In this document: in pieces, positions 7,557-16,843 of the stretch
How the letters are laid out: each line of letters opens with the position of its first letter
Position numbering within the stretch: the first letter of the stretch is position 1
NCBI GenBank assembly: GCA_944350305.1
Contig: CALVOO010000005.1
Coordinates: 1-33,467 of the forward strand
Source: an uncultured Bacilli bacterium
GTDB lineage: Bacteria; Bacillota_I; Bacilli_A; RF39; UBA660
DNA: 33,467 nt
Direction of reading: 5' to 3'
Notes under the pieces: generated by a model
What the model was told of the DNA's origin: nothing
What the model saw: only the letters and a program-made list of their open reading frames with translations
Databases searched by the model: none
Position numbers and translations under genes: made by a program

Positions 7557-8808
7557 AATTTCCCTCCATAAATAAAACGGTATTTAGTTTCATTTTTGAG
7601 TTTAATTTTATTATATCGTCGATAGAAACACTGTTATATTTTACTCTCTTTTCTTCAATTCCGTCAGTATTATCAAACTCACGATAAATATAACTATCAA
7701 TTATTCTATCGGTATTGTCATAAACGTCGTTTAGTGAAAGATTTATTGTGTTTATTGCATTTTTATGTAACTTTTTAATTTCTGATTTATCATTCATTAA
7801 TTTAACTGATTTCTTAATAACATTTAAAGCTTTATCGTAATTTTTGTAACTTATTCCACATTCTATAGTTAATGCGGGCACCATCTTATGAAGGTAAGAA
7901 ATAATTGAATAACATAGTGAGTTTTTTTCTCTAACATTAACAAATAATATAGAATTATTCATATTGCCTAAAATCATGTTGTATACTGGTAGTACATAAT
8001 GTCTTTCATAATTGTTTAAATTATAAAATTTGTAACCAATAAGCAAAGTAGATTGTAAAAAATCTTTTTCAATTTTAATTTTTTTGACTTTTTTTGTTTC
8101 AATTTCTTTTATATATAAATCGTTTAGTTTATTATTGGTTTTTATTTTTTTCATTAATTTTTCGATGTTTTTTATTATAGATTTTTCGTCAAAGTCTCCT
8201 AATACAGTTATAATAACTTTTGAATCAGTTATTAGTTTTTTATAAAAGTTGTAAAGTTTTCTATTTGTTATCTTTTTTATTTTATTTAGCATATTAAAGG
8301 TGGTATATTCATAGCTTGTTCCTTTAAACATAATTTTGTCATATATATTTTCGGCTAAAATAGTTCCGTTTTCATTTGCTCTTTCTATATTGGATACAAC
8401 TGTTTTCTTATCAACTTTAAAAATTTCTTTAAAAAAACCATCTTCGTCTGCTACTGGATTTAATAAAAGTTCACTAAAAATTTTAAAGGATTTATCATAC
8501 ATATTTTGTTCAGTGAACTTTGGATTTATAAATTCTAAATTAAAATTAATTAAAAAATAATTTCCATACATATTACTGGATGTAGAAATATTAGGCAAAT
8601 ATAATTTTTCTAGTTCTTTAACAAGTTTAACATTAGAATTATATTTTTTTGATTTGGTTATAAGAAGTTTTTGTAATAAAGGAACATTTTTAACAAAATC
8701 TTCTTCAAAATCATTTATAAAGGTTAATCTTATAACTATAGTTTTAAATCTATCTGTTTTTATAAGATTTATTTTATATTTTTTTTTGTCAATTAATTTA
8801 TGTTCCAT
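7537..8808 (-). CDS. ymfF: M16 family peptidase-like protein, inactive partner (YmfF-like)
   Basis: A 423-residue M16-fold protein with the two-lobed layout of the family (peptidase M16 N-terminal and C-terminal domains). The position where the HxxEH zinc motif should stand reads VPLLQKLLITKSKKY and has no metal ligands, so it is the non-catalytic partner of YmfH. It retains the GCG-like substrate-binding region around VREKNSLCYSI, typical of the C-terminal domain. GAGGTGA 4 bases upstream supports the ATG at 8808. It follows deoD by 28 bases and overlaps ymfH by 20 bases, forming one operon with ftsK. Confidence 0.88.
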   Translation of the reverse strand: MEHKLIDKKKYKINLIKTDRFKTIVIRLTFINDFEEDFVKNVPLLQKLLITKSKKYNSNVKLVKELEKLYLPNISTSSNMYGNYFLINFNLEFINPKFTEQNMYDKSFKIFSELLLNPVADEDGFFKEIFKVDKKTVVSNIERANENGTILAENIYDKIMFKGTSYEYTTFNMLNKIKKITNRKLYNFYKKLITDSKVIITVLGDFDEKSIIKNIEKLMKKIKTNNKLNDLYIKEIETKKVKKIKIEKDFLQSTLLIGYKFYNLNNYERHYVLPVYNMILGNMNNSILFVNVREKNSLCYSIISYLHKMVPALTIECGISYKNYDKALNVIKKSVKLMNDKSEIKKLHKNAINTINLSLNDVYDNTDRIIDSYIYREFDNTDGIEEKRVKYNSVSIDDIIKLNSKMKLNTVLFMEGNYEKNKI

Positions 8809-8836
8809 ACTTCACCTCATATTTTATTATAACCAT

Positions 8837-9538
8837 TTATATTTTAATAATGCTTTCTAATGCAAGAATAATCATTTTATCAAAACTTTTTTCTCTTTCT
8901 AAACTAGTTAATTTTTTTCCTGTAACTAAGTTATCACTTACAGTCACTAATGTACTACAAAGTTTGTTTAAAACTTTTGCATTTGTAAAAAGCGCAAAAG
9001 ATTCCATTTCTACAATTTTGCAATTATATTTATTTACTTCAGATTCATTTATTATATTATAAAATGCATCTACATTATTCCCTGTAATACTTTCTAAATT
9101 TATTTTTAATTCCTCAGCTGTTTTCATGATAGTATCATTTAATATTTTGCTAGAAGACATTAGTTTTTCGTTTAAATTAGCGTATTCTAAAGCATAATTA
9201 CTATTACTGAAAACATTACTTAGAATGAAAAGATCGTTAATATTTATGTTTTTGCAGTAACTTCCACATGAACCTACCCTTAAAATTGCTTTTACATCAT
9301 AGAATTTGAATAATTCATGAGAATATATTCCCATTGATGCGTTTCCCATTCCGCTACTGAAAACGGTTATTCTTATGTTTTTGTAAAATCCAGTATAACC
9401 ATATTCTTCTCTAACTGAATTAACTAGTTTAGCATTTTTCAGATATTTTTCGGCAATGTACCTGGCACGTTTAGGATCTCCTGGCATTATAACTAATGGT
9501 GCAATATCATTTTTTTGGCATTCTATATGTGGTGTCAT
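8837..9538 (-). CDS. deoD: Purine nucleoside phosphorylase, DeoD type
   Basis: A 233-residue hexameric-type purine nucleoside phosphorylase that splits purine (deoxy)nucleosides into base and sugar-1-phosphate for salvage. Family residues are all visible: H4 in TPHI, phosphate-binding G20 and R24 in PGDPKRAR, R43, R87 in RVGSCG, E177-M178-E179 for ribose contact, and the catalytic D202 in VSDN. Length is normal. The start overlaps the ftsK stop as ATGA, so the two are translationally coupled. Placement between ftsK/spoIIIE and ymfFH is unusual compared with Bacillus, where deoD is elsewhere. Confidence 0.95.
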   Translation of the reverse strand: MTPHIECQKNDIAPLVIMPGDPKRARYIAEKYLKNAKLVNSVREEYGYTGFYKNIRITVFSSGMGNASMGIYSHELFKFYDVKAILRVGSCGSYCKNININDLFILSNVFSNSNYALEYANLNEKLMSSSKILNDTIMKTAEELKINLESITGNNVDAFYNIINESEVNKYNCKIVEMESFALFTNAKVLNKLCSTLVTVSDNLVTGKKLTSLEREKSFDKMIILALESIIKI

Positions 9539-11706
9539 TCTACATTCTCACTTTCAGTTTTAAGTTTAACCAAAACTTCCCTAGGTTTACTTCCATTTTG
9601 CGGGCCAATTATCCCTTTTTCTTCAAGTATATCTATTATTCTAGCTGCACGATTATACCCTAATCTGTATTTTCTTTGGATTAAGGACGCACTTATTCTA
9701 CCTGTTTTAATTGCAAATTCAACTATTTCATTGTATAGTGGATCTTCCTCTCCAGTTACTTCTTCATTAATTTTGCTTGGTAAATCTAAATTTGTTAGTT
9801 TTTCATCATATACTGGTTTTTTTCCACGTTTCACAAAATCCACTACTCTTTTTATTTCATCATCACTGACATAGCTACCTTGAATTCTTATTGGTATATT
9901 TTCACCCATTGGAAGGAATAGCATATCACCTCTTCCTAATAATTTTTCTGCACCAGTCATATCAAGTATAGTTCTTGAATCTATACTTGAAGAAACTGCG
10001 AAAGATAGCCTTGAAGGGATATTTGCTTTAATTAATCCTGTAATAACATCAGTTGATGGTCTTTGTGTTGCTACTATTAAATGAATACCTGCTGCACGCG
10101 CAAGTTGTGTTATACGTGTTATACTTTCTTCTACTTCTTTACTACAAACCATCATTAAATCTGCCAATTCGTCAATTATAACAACTAAATATGGCATTTT
10201 GTCTATATCTTTCCCTTTATTTTTTTGTTTCTCTACATATTCATTATATGTGGTAATGCTTTTTGTACCTGTTTGTTCAAACATATCATATCTTTCATCC
10301 ATTATTTGTACAACTTTTTGAAGAGCTACACTTGCTTTCTTTGGATCTGTTACTACTGGCCTTAATAAATGAGGTACTCCTTCATATACACTTAATTCCA
10401 CTTTTTTGGGATCAACTAAAATCATTTTAACTTCCTCTGGTTTTGTTCTCATCAAAATAGATACAATAAAATTATTTATGCATACACTTTTACCACTTCC
10501 AGTTGCACCAGCAACAAGTAAATGTGGCGCTTTATTAATTTCAAAATATTGTATGTTTCCCATTATATCTTTACCTAAAGGTGCGACTAATTTTGAATTT
10601 TCTAATTTTTTTGGTAATCCTAATAAAATATCTTTAAGTTTAACATCAGCTTGAACAGGGTTGGGTATTTCTATCCCTATTGTACTTTTGCCAGGTATAG
10701 GTGCTTGTATTCTTACATCTTTTGCTGCTAAAGCAAGTGCAATTTCTCTATTTATGCTTAAAACTTTATTTACCTTAGTTCCAGCTTTAAGCTCTACTTC
10801 ATATTGAGTAACTGTTGGACCTACATGCACTTCGACAACTTTTCCAACTATGCCAAAATCATTAAAAACTCTTTCTAAAATTTTATTATTTGATTGAATA
10901 AATTCAGTGGAATTTATTTTTCCTCTATTTTTGCTTTCTTCTAGTAAACTCATTGGCGGTAAGATATATGTGTCATCTGTCTCAATTTCAATTGACAATT
11001 GTTCTTTTGACGCATTTTCTTCAATTGGTGTGGCACTATCAATTATTTCATTTAAATTAGTAATTACTACTTTTCCATTATCCTCCTCTGTTTTATCTTC
11101 TTCTGCTTCTACTGTTTCTTTCTCATTTTTATTTTCTTTATGCTTAAATGGTTTTATAATTATATTTAAAATATCGGCCAATGTGATGTCAAATAACATT
11201 ATTATTCCAAAAATTGCTAAAACTACAACCACAATCATTGTTCCATTTATATCAAATAGTGTTACAAATAAACTTGAGAATAATGCGCCAAATACACCGC
11301 CTCCAGTGTCTCTTAATAAATCAAAATTATTCAATGATGCCATTATATTATCAATTGTAACACGGAAAATGTCTAGTCCCGATAAATCATTATTGTTCAC
11401 ATAATTTATGTGTGAAAAAAGTAAAATAGCTATAATAATTGTGTACAATCCTATTAGTCTTGCAGTGAAATAGTTTGGACTTTTTCTTTTAGCAACAAAA
11501 TATATACCTAAAATTAGAGATAGTATTAGAAAAATAGGATACCATGTACCACATAAAAAAATTGAAAATCCTTTAATAATTGTTCCAACTATGCCAAAAT
11601 CTCCGAAACCTATAACGCCTATTAAAATTAGTAATAATCCTTGTAACTCTTTACTATATTGAAATTCTTTCTTTTCAGTTTCTTTTTTAGTTTTTTTCTT
11701 TGCCAT
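9535..11706 (-). CDS. spoIIIE: FtsK/SpoIIIE DNA translocase
   Basis: A 723-residue septal DNA pump that moves chromosome ends across the closing division or sporulation septum. Four membrane segments lie within residues 22-175, followed by an acidic linker (about 190-245), the alpha/beta motor with Walker A GATGSGKS at 400-407 and the IIDELADLMM Walker B, and a C-terminal gamma winged helix (about 655-715) of the type that reads polar DNA sequences. The start is preceded by AAGGTG and a TTTACT-17-TATAAT promoter. In a genome with sigE and sigG it most likely serves forespore chromosome transport as SpoIIIE; the vegetative FtsK role is also possible, and the sequence alone does not separate the two. 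It leads the deoD-ymfF-ymfH operon. Confidence 0.95.
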   Translation of the reverse strand: MAKKKTKKETEKKEFQYSKELQGLLLILIGVIGFGDFGIVGTIIKGFSIFLCGTWYPIFLILSLILGIYFVAKRKSPNYFTARLIGLYTIIIAILLFSHINYVNNNDLSGLDIFRVTIDNIMASLNNFDLLRDTGGGVFGALFSSLFVTLFDINGTMIVVVVLAIFGIIMLFDITLADILNIIIKPFKHKENKNEKETVEAEEDKTEEDNGKVVITNLNEIIDSATPIEENASKEQLSIEIETDDTYILPPMSLLEESKNRGKINSTEFIQSNNKILERVFNDFGIVGKVVEVHVGPTVTQYEVELKAGTKVNKVLSINREIALALAAKDVRIQAPIPGKSTIGIEIPNPVQADVKLKDILLGLPKKLENSKLVAPLGKDIMGNIQYFEINKAPHLLVAGATGSGKSVCINNFIVSILMRTKPEEVKMILVDPKKVELSVYEGVPHLLRPVVTDPKKASVALQKVVQIMDERYDMFEQTGTKSITTYNEYVEKQKNKGKDIDKMPYLVVIIDELADLMMVCSKEVEESITRITQLARAAGIHLIVATQRPSTDVITGLIKANIPSRLSFAVSSSIDSRTILDMTGAEKLLGRGDMLFLPMGENIPIRIQGSYVSDDEIKRVVDFVKRGKKPVYDEKLTNLDLPSKINEEVTGEEDPLYNEIVEFAIKTGRISASLIQRKYRLGYNRAARIIDILEEKGIIGPQNGSKPREVLVKLKTESENVE

Positions 11707-11728
11707 ATGTCATACACCTTCTATCTAA

Positions 11729-11757
11729 ATTATAACAAAAAGAAATTTATAAGTAAA
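11729..11757 (-). promoter_or_regulatory. Promoter of the ftsK/spoIIIE operon
   Basis: Minus-strand TTTACT (-35) and TATAAT (-10) separated by 17 bases, 23 bases before the ftsK start. The -10 is perfect and the -35 is partial. Confidence 0.6.
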
Positions 11758-11799
11758 ATTAAACATCTAAATTTTACACTTACTTATAACCTTATTATG

Positions 11800-11827
11800 A
11801 AAAAAACAATTAAATTAATAATTGTTA
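11800..11827 (-). terminator. Terminator of ezrA
   Basis: Minus-strand stem AACAATTA/TAATTGTT (805-812 with 819-826 of kilobase 11) followed by a run of T residues, starting at the ezrA stop codon. Confidence 0.7.
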
Positions 11828-13543
11828 TTTTTCATAAGCTTTTAAAAGCTTTTCGTGAATCCCTGGTTCAACTAGATTTAAAACGTTTAGTATTATTTCT
11901 AAGCTTTTTCTATATTCACCTTTCCAAAATTCTTTTTCACTTTTTAAGATCCCTTGTTCTATTTCTTTGTATGTGCTTCTATATCTATTGGCATAAACTA
12001 TGGCCATTTCACTCATGGCACATGTTTTGATTAGTTCATTTGATGTGTTGTATACTTTAAATGCTAAATCTCTTCCGGTATCCACTCTCGTATTAAGTGT
12101 ATTTATATCAATTGGTTTTTTCTCAAGCTCTTTAATAATTTCTTTAAGGGCCATCGCGCTTTCTTCAAGTTCAACAAAATATTTCTTTGGAATTATTGGT
12201 AATTTATAACTTTTAATTTTAATTTTTGATTTACTAATTAATTCTCTTATTTCTGACAATTGCTCTCTAGCCCTCAATTCATCTTCTTTTAAACTGCTTA
12301 AACTTTTAAGTGCAATTTCTATTTTATCTTCAATTTTATTTAATTTTACACTTAAATTTTCACTTTCTTTGCTTAATAATGAATATGAAGTGGTTTTGGT
12401 TCTTGTTCTGTCACTCATTAACTTGTAATTATCTTTACATGTAATTAAATCTTTACGTATGTCGTTAATAACATCTATCTCTGCATCGTTTAATGTATAT
12501 GTGTTTTTTAATTCTTCAATTTCTATATATATATTTTTTAAAATAGAATTAAGATAATTAATCTTTTCGTTTAATGAATAAATACTATTTTCATAAATTT
12601 TCCTGCTAGCTTTTTCTTTATCAAAATCTATAAATAAACTATCAAAATAATCAAGCATTGTTTTTAATTCGAAAATGCTATCCTCAAGATTTAAAACATT
12701 TAATCGATCGAATATATCGCTTAATTTTTTTTCAGCTTCATCAATATTATAGTTCAAATTTAAATAATCTAAATTATAACCGCTTTTTTCTAATTTTTTA
12801 TAAAGACCTTTGATGTCACTTATTTTTTTTGGAATAACTATTTTCCCCATTAATATAACTACTGGTGCTTCGTCAATTACAATAACCATGTTTTTAATAG
12901 TTTCATCAAGCGCTTTAACAATCTTACTCACATTATCGTATTCATTATGTTCCATCGCACTTTCAAATGCACCAAATAATTTATTTATATTTTCAAATTG
13001 TAACTCTATTGGATTAATTACTTCTTTATAATCATTTTTGTTTTTATTAAACTTAGTTAGTGCTTCACGATATATGGTCTTTAGCTTTGTTACCGTATTT
13101 CTGTTTCTTTCTTCACTCATAGTGATTTCTTTTATATTTTCCAATAAAATATTTACTTCATTGTTAAGTATGTTTATATCCATTTCTGCTTGTGCAATTT
13201 TATACGATGCTTCTTTAAACTTGCTTTGTTCTATTAAACTTTCAATATCTAAGATATTGTCAGTAATTTCAGGAATTTTCAATTCTTTTATTTTATTAAA
13301 TTCTTTATTCCATTTTTCGTATAATTCTTCTAAATATTTATTATTAATAAGACTTTTAACTTTATTTAATTCTGTTAATATAGTAGCTGAAATAATGCCA
13401 TTTTTTAAAATTTCTAAATTGTTAACTTCTTTTTCCAATTTATTTTTTAAATGTTTTCTAATTCCAAATAATGAGGCAACTAATAAAATAATTCCAATAA
13501 TATATATCATTATAAATGTCAAAATTATTCCACTTTTAGTCAT
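11825..13543 (-). CDS. ezrA: EzrA, septation ring formation regulator
   Basis: A 572-residue EzrA. It has a single N-terminal membrane segment (about residues 6-26), a short basic stretch, and then an almost entirely helical, spectrin-like coiled-coil cytoplasmic region to the end; family length is about 560-570. EzrA binds FtsZ at the membrane and limits Z-ring assembly to mid-cell. Its presence points to Bacilli rather than Clostridia. It stands alone, transcribed away from rpsD, with ftsZ-ftsA a short distance beyond rpsD. The ribosome site is weak (GTAGGTG), 6 bases before the ATG. Confidence 0.93.
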   Translation of the reverse strand: MTKSGIILTFIMIYIIGIILLVASLFGIRKHLKNKLEKEVNNLEILKNGIISATILTELNKVKSLINNKYLEELYEKWNKEFNKIKELKIPEITDNILDIESLIEQSKFKEASYKIAQAEMDINILNNEVNILLENIKEITMSEERNRNTVTKLKTIYREALTKFNKNKNDYKEVINPIELQFENINKLFGAFESAMEHNEYDNVSKIVKALDETIKNMVIVIDEAPVVILMGKIVIPKKISDIKGLYKKLEKSGYNLDYLNLNYNIDEAEKKLSDIFDRLNVLNLEDSIFELKTMLDYFDSLFIDFDKEKASRKIYENSIYSLNEKINYLNSILKNIYIEIEELKNTYTLNDAEIDVINDIRKDLITCKDNYKLMSDRTRTKTTSYSLLSKESENLSVKLNKIEDKIEIALKSLSSLKEDELRAREQLSEIRELISKSKIKIKSYKLPIIPKKYFVELEESAMALKEIIKELEKKPIDINTLNTRVDTGRDLAFKVYNTSNELIKTCAMSEMAIVYANRYRSTYKEIEQGILKSEKEFWKGEYRKSLEIILNVLNLVEPGIHEKLLKAYEK

Positions 13544-13606
13544 CCGTGCACCTACTCTCTATTAGTATTTTACCACGCATTATATTATTTTAAAAGCATA
13601 TTTTTA

Positions 13607-13635
13607 TTGATATTTGTTAATTTTTTTAGTATAAT
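13607..13635 (+). promoter_or_regulatory. Promoter of rpsD
   Basis: TTGATA and TATAAT separated by exactly 17 bases. The predicted start near 13642 leaves a leader of about 150 bases before the gene. Confidence 0.85.
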
Positions 13636-13641
13636 TAAGTA

Positions 13642-13792
13642 CGTATTCATTTGGTGAGTTATTTATTAGTAATGCGTTTGCTAAGTTTATTTCGTAAGTA
13701 GTTAGCCAAAAATGAAAGCGTTTATGCAAACACCCTACTATGAGAATAATATTAACCTTTGTTTACAAATATGTTTGTAAAGGAGGAAAGAC
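13642..13792 (+). promoter_or_regulatory. rpsD 5' leader, candidate S4 autoregulatory RNA
   Basis: The leader can form two interleaved helices, GTTTGC (13676-13681) with GCAAAC (13726-13731) and AGTAG (13697-13701) with CTACT (13735-13739), which together make a pseudoknot. Nearer the gene, TTTACAAA (13762-13769) pairs with TTTGTAAA (13774-13781) next to the GGAGG site, and CCTTT (13756-13760) can alternatively pair with AAAGG to cover it. S4 is known to repress its own synthesis through structured leaders in Bacillus and Escherichia. The structure here is inferred by eye. Confidence 0.5.
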
Positions 13793-14392
13793 ATGTCAAA
13801 ATATACAGGACCTGTATTTAAAAAGTCTAGACGTTTAGGTTTTTCAGTGCTTGAAAGTGGGAAAGAGTTTAGAAAGAGAACTACTGCTCCCGGGCAACAT
13901 GGGACAAGTAGAAAAAAACTTAGCGAATATGGTATTCAATTACAAGAAAAACAAAAAGTAAAGAATTTATATGGACTAAGTGAAAAGCAATTTAGAAAAA
14001 CATATGAAACTGCGGGCAAGAAAAAAGGTGTTCATGGTACTAACCTATTAATCATGCTAGAAAGCAGACTTGATAACATAGTTTATCGTTTAGGTTTAGC
14101 TAAAACAAGAAAAGCTGCAAGACAAGTAGTAAATCATGGACATATACTTGTAAATGATAAAAAAGTTAATATTCCATCTTTCCAAGTAAAACCAGGAGAT
14201 GTTATAACACTTCGTGAAAAATCTCTAAATCATCCAACAATTAAAGAATGTTTAGAAAACACAACTAACAGAGTTCAATATGTAGGCTGGGATGATAAAA
14301 AACAACAAGGTACTTATTTAAGATATCCTGAAAGAGAAGAACTAAATGCAGAAGTTAACGAATCATTAATAGTTGAATTTTACAACAGATAA
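13793..14392 (+). CDS. rpsD: Small ribosomal subunit protein uS4
   Basis: A 199-residue S4, a primary 16S rRNA binder of the 30S subunit and, in many bacteria, a translational autoregulator. The N-terminal S4 region begins MSKYTGPVFKKSRRLG and lacks the zinc-binding cysteine cluster found in some S4 paralogues. The S4 RNA-binding domain (about residues 90-150) is clear at RLDNIVYRLGLAKTRKAARQ. GGAGG lies 6 bases before the ATG. The gene is monocistronic, with its own promoter and terminator. Confidence 0.98.
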   Translation: MSKYTGPVFKKSRRLGFSVLESGKEFRKRTTAPGQHGTSRKKLSEYGIQLQEKQKVKNLYGLSEKQFRKTYETAGKKKGVHGTNLLIMLESRLDNIVYRLGLAKTRKAARQVVNHGHILVNDKKVNIPSFQVKPGDVITLREKSLNHPTIKECLENTTNRVQYVGWDDKKQQGTYLRYPEREELNAEVNESLIVEFYNR

Positions 14393-14420
14393 AAAAGTAT
14401 CAAAATTGATACTTTTTTTA
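14391..14420 (+). terminator. Terminator of rpsD
   Basis: A 13-base-pair stem AAAAAAGTATCAA/TTGATACTTTTTT with a two-base loop, starting at the rpsD stop and ending in a T run. Confidence 0.85.
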
Positions 14421-14445
14421 ATTATACTTTTTTGTTAAATTTTAA

Positions 14446-14476
14446 ATTAAAAACTCAAAAATTTAATTTTGAGTTT
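14446..14476 (-). terminator. Terminator of ftsAZ
   Basis: The 10-base-pair stem AAACTCAAAA (14451-14460) with TTTTGAGTTT (14467-14476) overlaps the ftsZ stop codon and is followed by T-rich sequence on the minus strand. Confidence 0.7.
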
Positions 14477-15530
14477 ATATATCTCTATCTCTTAAAAATG
14501 GTGGTAAGTCATCAAGATCAGAACTATCCATTGTTAAATTAGATTCGCTACTGTAACTTTGATATAACGGTTCGCTTTCTTCTTCAAAACCTGTTGCGAT
14601 TACTGTAACTATAACTTCTTCGCTTAAAGCCTCATTAATAACTGCCCCAAATATGATATTTACATCTGTATTTGCTGCAGCTCTTATTACCTCAGCCGCT
14701 TCTTCTGCTTCATAAAGTGTTAAGCTACTTCCACCAGTTATATTAACAATACAATCTGTAGCTCCATTTATAGTAGTTTCAAGTAAAGGACTAGAAATGG
14801 CTTGCTTTGCTGCTTCGGCAGCCCTATCTTCTCCAAATCCAACACCGATTCCTATTAAAGCTGTACCTCTATTTTCCATTATAGCTTTAACATCTGCAAA
14901 ATCCAAATTAACAAGTCCTGGTACGCTGATTAAATCTGAAATTGATTGCACACCTAACCTTAAAACGTTATCAACTTCTCTGAATGCATCTCTCATAGGT
15001 GTCGATTTATCTATTAAATCTCTCAATCTGTCATTTGGTATAACAACAATTGTATCAACATGTTTTTTTAATTCGTCTAGCCCGAGCAAGGCATGATCCA
15101 TTCTCTTCTTGCCCTCAAATTTAAACGGTTTAGTAACTATGGCAACTGTTAGGCATCCTAAACTTTGTGCAATCTCAGCAATAACAGGCGCTGCACCTGT
15201 TCCAGTTCCTCCGCCTAAACCACATGTGACAAAAACCATATCTGCGCCTCTTAACGCATCTTCAATTTCGCTTCTGCTTTCAAGTGCTGCTTCTCTTCCA
15301 ACTTCGGGATCAGCACCTGCTCCTAATCCGTCAGTTATTGTAGCTCCAATTTGCAATTTATTTTCGGCTTTTGATGAATTTAAAACTTGTAAATCTGTAT
15401 TTGCAACAATAAATTCTACACCCTTAAGCCCCGAATCTATCATTCTATTTACTGCGTTACATCCACCGCCACCTATACCTATTACTTTTATTTTTGCTAT
15501 TTGATCCATTTCTAATGACGTTCCTTGCAT
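14475..15530 (-). CDS. ftsZ: Cell division GTPase FtsZ
   Basis: A 351-residue tubulin homologue that builds the Z-ring. The tubulin signature GGGTGTG is at residues 106-112, the N-terminal nucleotide loop [13 protein letters not shown] is intact, and the T7 catalytic loop follows the NVDFADV-like NLDFADV segment. The C-terminal linker is short and ends in [12 protein letters not shown], the conserved tail that binds FtsA, EzrA and SepF. AAGGAG sits 10 bases before the ATG. It follows ftsA by 13 bases in one operon. Confidence 0.99.
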   Translation of the reverse strand: MQGTSLEMDQIAKIKVIGIGGGGCNAVNRMIDSGLKGVEFIVANTDLQVLNSSKAENKLQIGATITDGLGAGADPEVGREAALESRSEIEDALRGADMVFVTCGLGGGTGTGAAPVIAEIAQSLGCLTVAIVTKPFKFEGKKRMDHALLGLDELKKHVDTIVVIPNDRLRDLIDKSTPMRDAFREVDNVLRLGVQSISDLISVPGLVNLDFADVKAIMENRGTALIGIGVGFGEDRAAEAAKQAISSPLLETTINGATDCIVNITGGSSLTLYEAEEAAEVIRAAANTDVNIIFGAVINEALSEEVIVTVIATGFEEESEPLYQSYSSESNLTMDSSDLDDLPPFLRDRDI

Positions 15531-15543
15531 TTTAAATCACTCC

Positions 15544-16776
15544 TTAATTATCGAAAAAGTATCCATAAACTTTGCCTAATAAATTGCTATATTTTTTCTT
15601 CACTTGAAACATTATTTCTTGCTCATCTTCGCTTATGGTACTGGCTTTTCTGTTTCTAAAATTTATTTTTTCTACGTAGTATTTTGTTATTCCTAATGCA
15701 CTACTAAATTTATTATTTCTAACTCCTAATTCAGTAATATTACCCAAGATTGCTTTTTTGCCTATTACTTCCTCTACTACTTCAGCAAAATCCTCAATTT
15801 CTGTACAACCACCTGTAATTATTATATAACTAATTTCCTTTTTTGTTAAGATATTAATTTCCTTTTTTGAAAGTTCAAGAATTTCTTTTACTCTTTCGTA
15901 TACAATCTCGCTTACTTCATATTGATTTATTTTAACTTCTTCGCCATTTTTTGTCAAGCATTCATATTTTTCACTAGTACTTGAATGTTTTTTGTGTGCT
16001 AAAGCAAATTTTTCTTTGATTTTTGCAGACTCTTTTAATGTTAGATCATATACATATGAAATATCACGATCTATGTTTTTTCCTCCAACATTTATAACAT
16101 CGTTGCCGATTAAAACATTATTGCTTATTATACTTATTTCTGTTTTATCTTTTCCAATATTTATTACTGCAACATCTGAATTCTCTATGCTTTTTTTCTT
16201 ATATTCATAATAATCTGCTAATCCCCCGAAACAGATATCTGTTACTCTTATATTTAGATTTTCGAGTAACGTGAATAAACCATAAACATTTTTTTTGGGC
16301 ACTATTCCTATAACAGAATTAATTGTTAATTTATCTGCTTTTTTTCCCTTAGGATCAGCCACTATGTTACTTTCGTCTATTACGTATTCTAAAGGCATAA
16401 TATTTACCAGTTCTTTATTTGTTGAAACATTATTATAAACACATGATTGCAAAGCTCTAACTATATCATCGCCATTAATAATTCTATCTTCTCTAGTAAT
16501 GGTCGTGTATCCACTACTCTTAATAAATTCACTTGAATCCGAAGGTATTGTTAATATAACATTATCAATTTTGATGCCTAATATGTCATTTACTCTTTTG
16601 AAACTTTCTTTTAAACTAATTATTGCTTCATCTGGATTTACTACAAAACCTTTTTTAATACCTTTGCTATTAACTTCAGAACATGACAAAATATAAAGAT
16701 TGTTGTTGTGTACTTCGCTTACAACTAATTTTATTTTATCACTGCCTATATCTAAACTAGTAATTATTTGTTTCAT
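15544..16776 (-). CDS. ftsA: Cell division protein FtsA
   Basis: A 410-residue actin-like protein that tethers FtsZ to the membrane. It begins with the actin-family phosphate-1 loop (SLDIGSDKIKLVVSE), carries the FtsA-specific 1C region in the first third, and shows the later nucleotide-binding segment IIITGGCTEI. The last 20 residues form an amphipathic helix rich in lysine, leucine, tyrosine and phenylalanine, the membrane-targeting sequence. AGGAAAATT precedes the ATG. It is the first gene of ftsAZ; the usual upstream divIB and murein genes are not present here. Confidence 0.97.
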   Translation of the reverse strand: MKQIITSLDIGSDKIKLVVSEVHNNNLYILSCSEVNSKGIKKGFVVNPDEAIISLKESFKRVNDILGIKIDNVILTIPSDSSEFIKSSGYTTITREDRIINGDDIVRALQSCVYNNVSTNKELVNIMPLEYVIDESNIVADPKGKKADKLTINSVIGIVPKKNVYGLFTLLENLNIRVTDICFGGLADYYEYKKKSIENSDVAVINIGKDKTEISIISNNVLIGNDVINVGGKNIDRDISYVYDLTLKESAKIKEKFALAHKKHSSTSEKYECLTKNGEEVKINQYEVSEIVYERVKEILELSKKEINILTKKEISYIIITGGCTEIEDFAEVVEEVIGKKAILGNITELGVRNNKFSSALGITKYYVEKINFRNRKASTISEDEQEIMFQVKKKYSNLLGKVYGYFFDN

Positions 16777-16812
16777 AATTTTCCTACCTTTATTCTCTAC
16801 TGATTATTATAA

Positions 16813-16843
16813 CAAAAAAAATTATACTTTAAAAGTATAATTT
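16813..16843 (-). terminator. Terminator of the pilin-like pair
   Basis: The 12-base-pair stem AAATTATACTTT/AAAGTATAATTT with a one-base loop is followed by eight T residues on the minus strand. It overlaps the stop of the second pilin-like gene. Confidence 0.85.

Noticed and set aside
10907-11404. Plus-strand reading frame of 165 codons inside ftsK
   Set aside because: It lies antisense to the conserved ftsK linker and membrane region, has low-complexity serine-rich composition and no ribosome site.
13675-13740. Possible T-box or riboswitch upstream of rpsD
   Set aside because: No T-box consensus (AGGGUGGNACCGCG) or known riboswitch core is visible; S4 feedback is the simpler explanation.
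15109-15504. Plus-strand reading frame of 131 codons inside ftsZ
   Set aside because: It is the antisense shadow of the conserved GTPase domain, and its proline/serine-rich translation matches no family.
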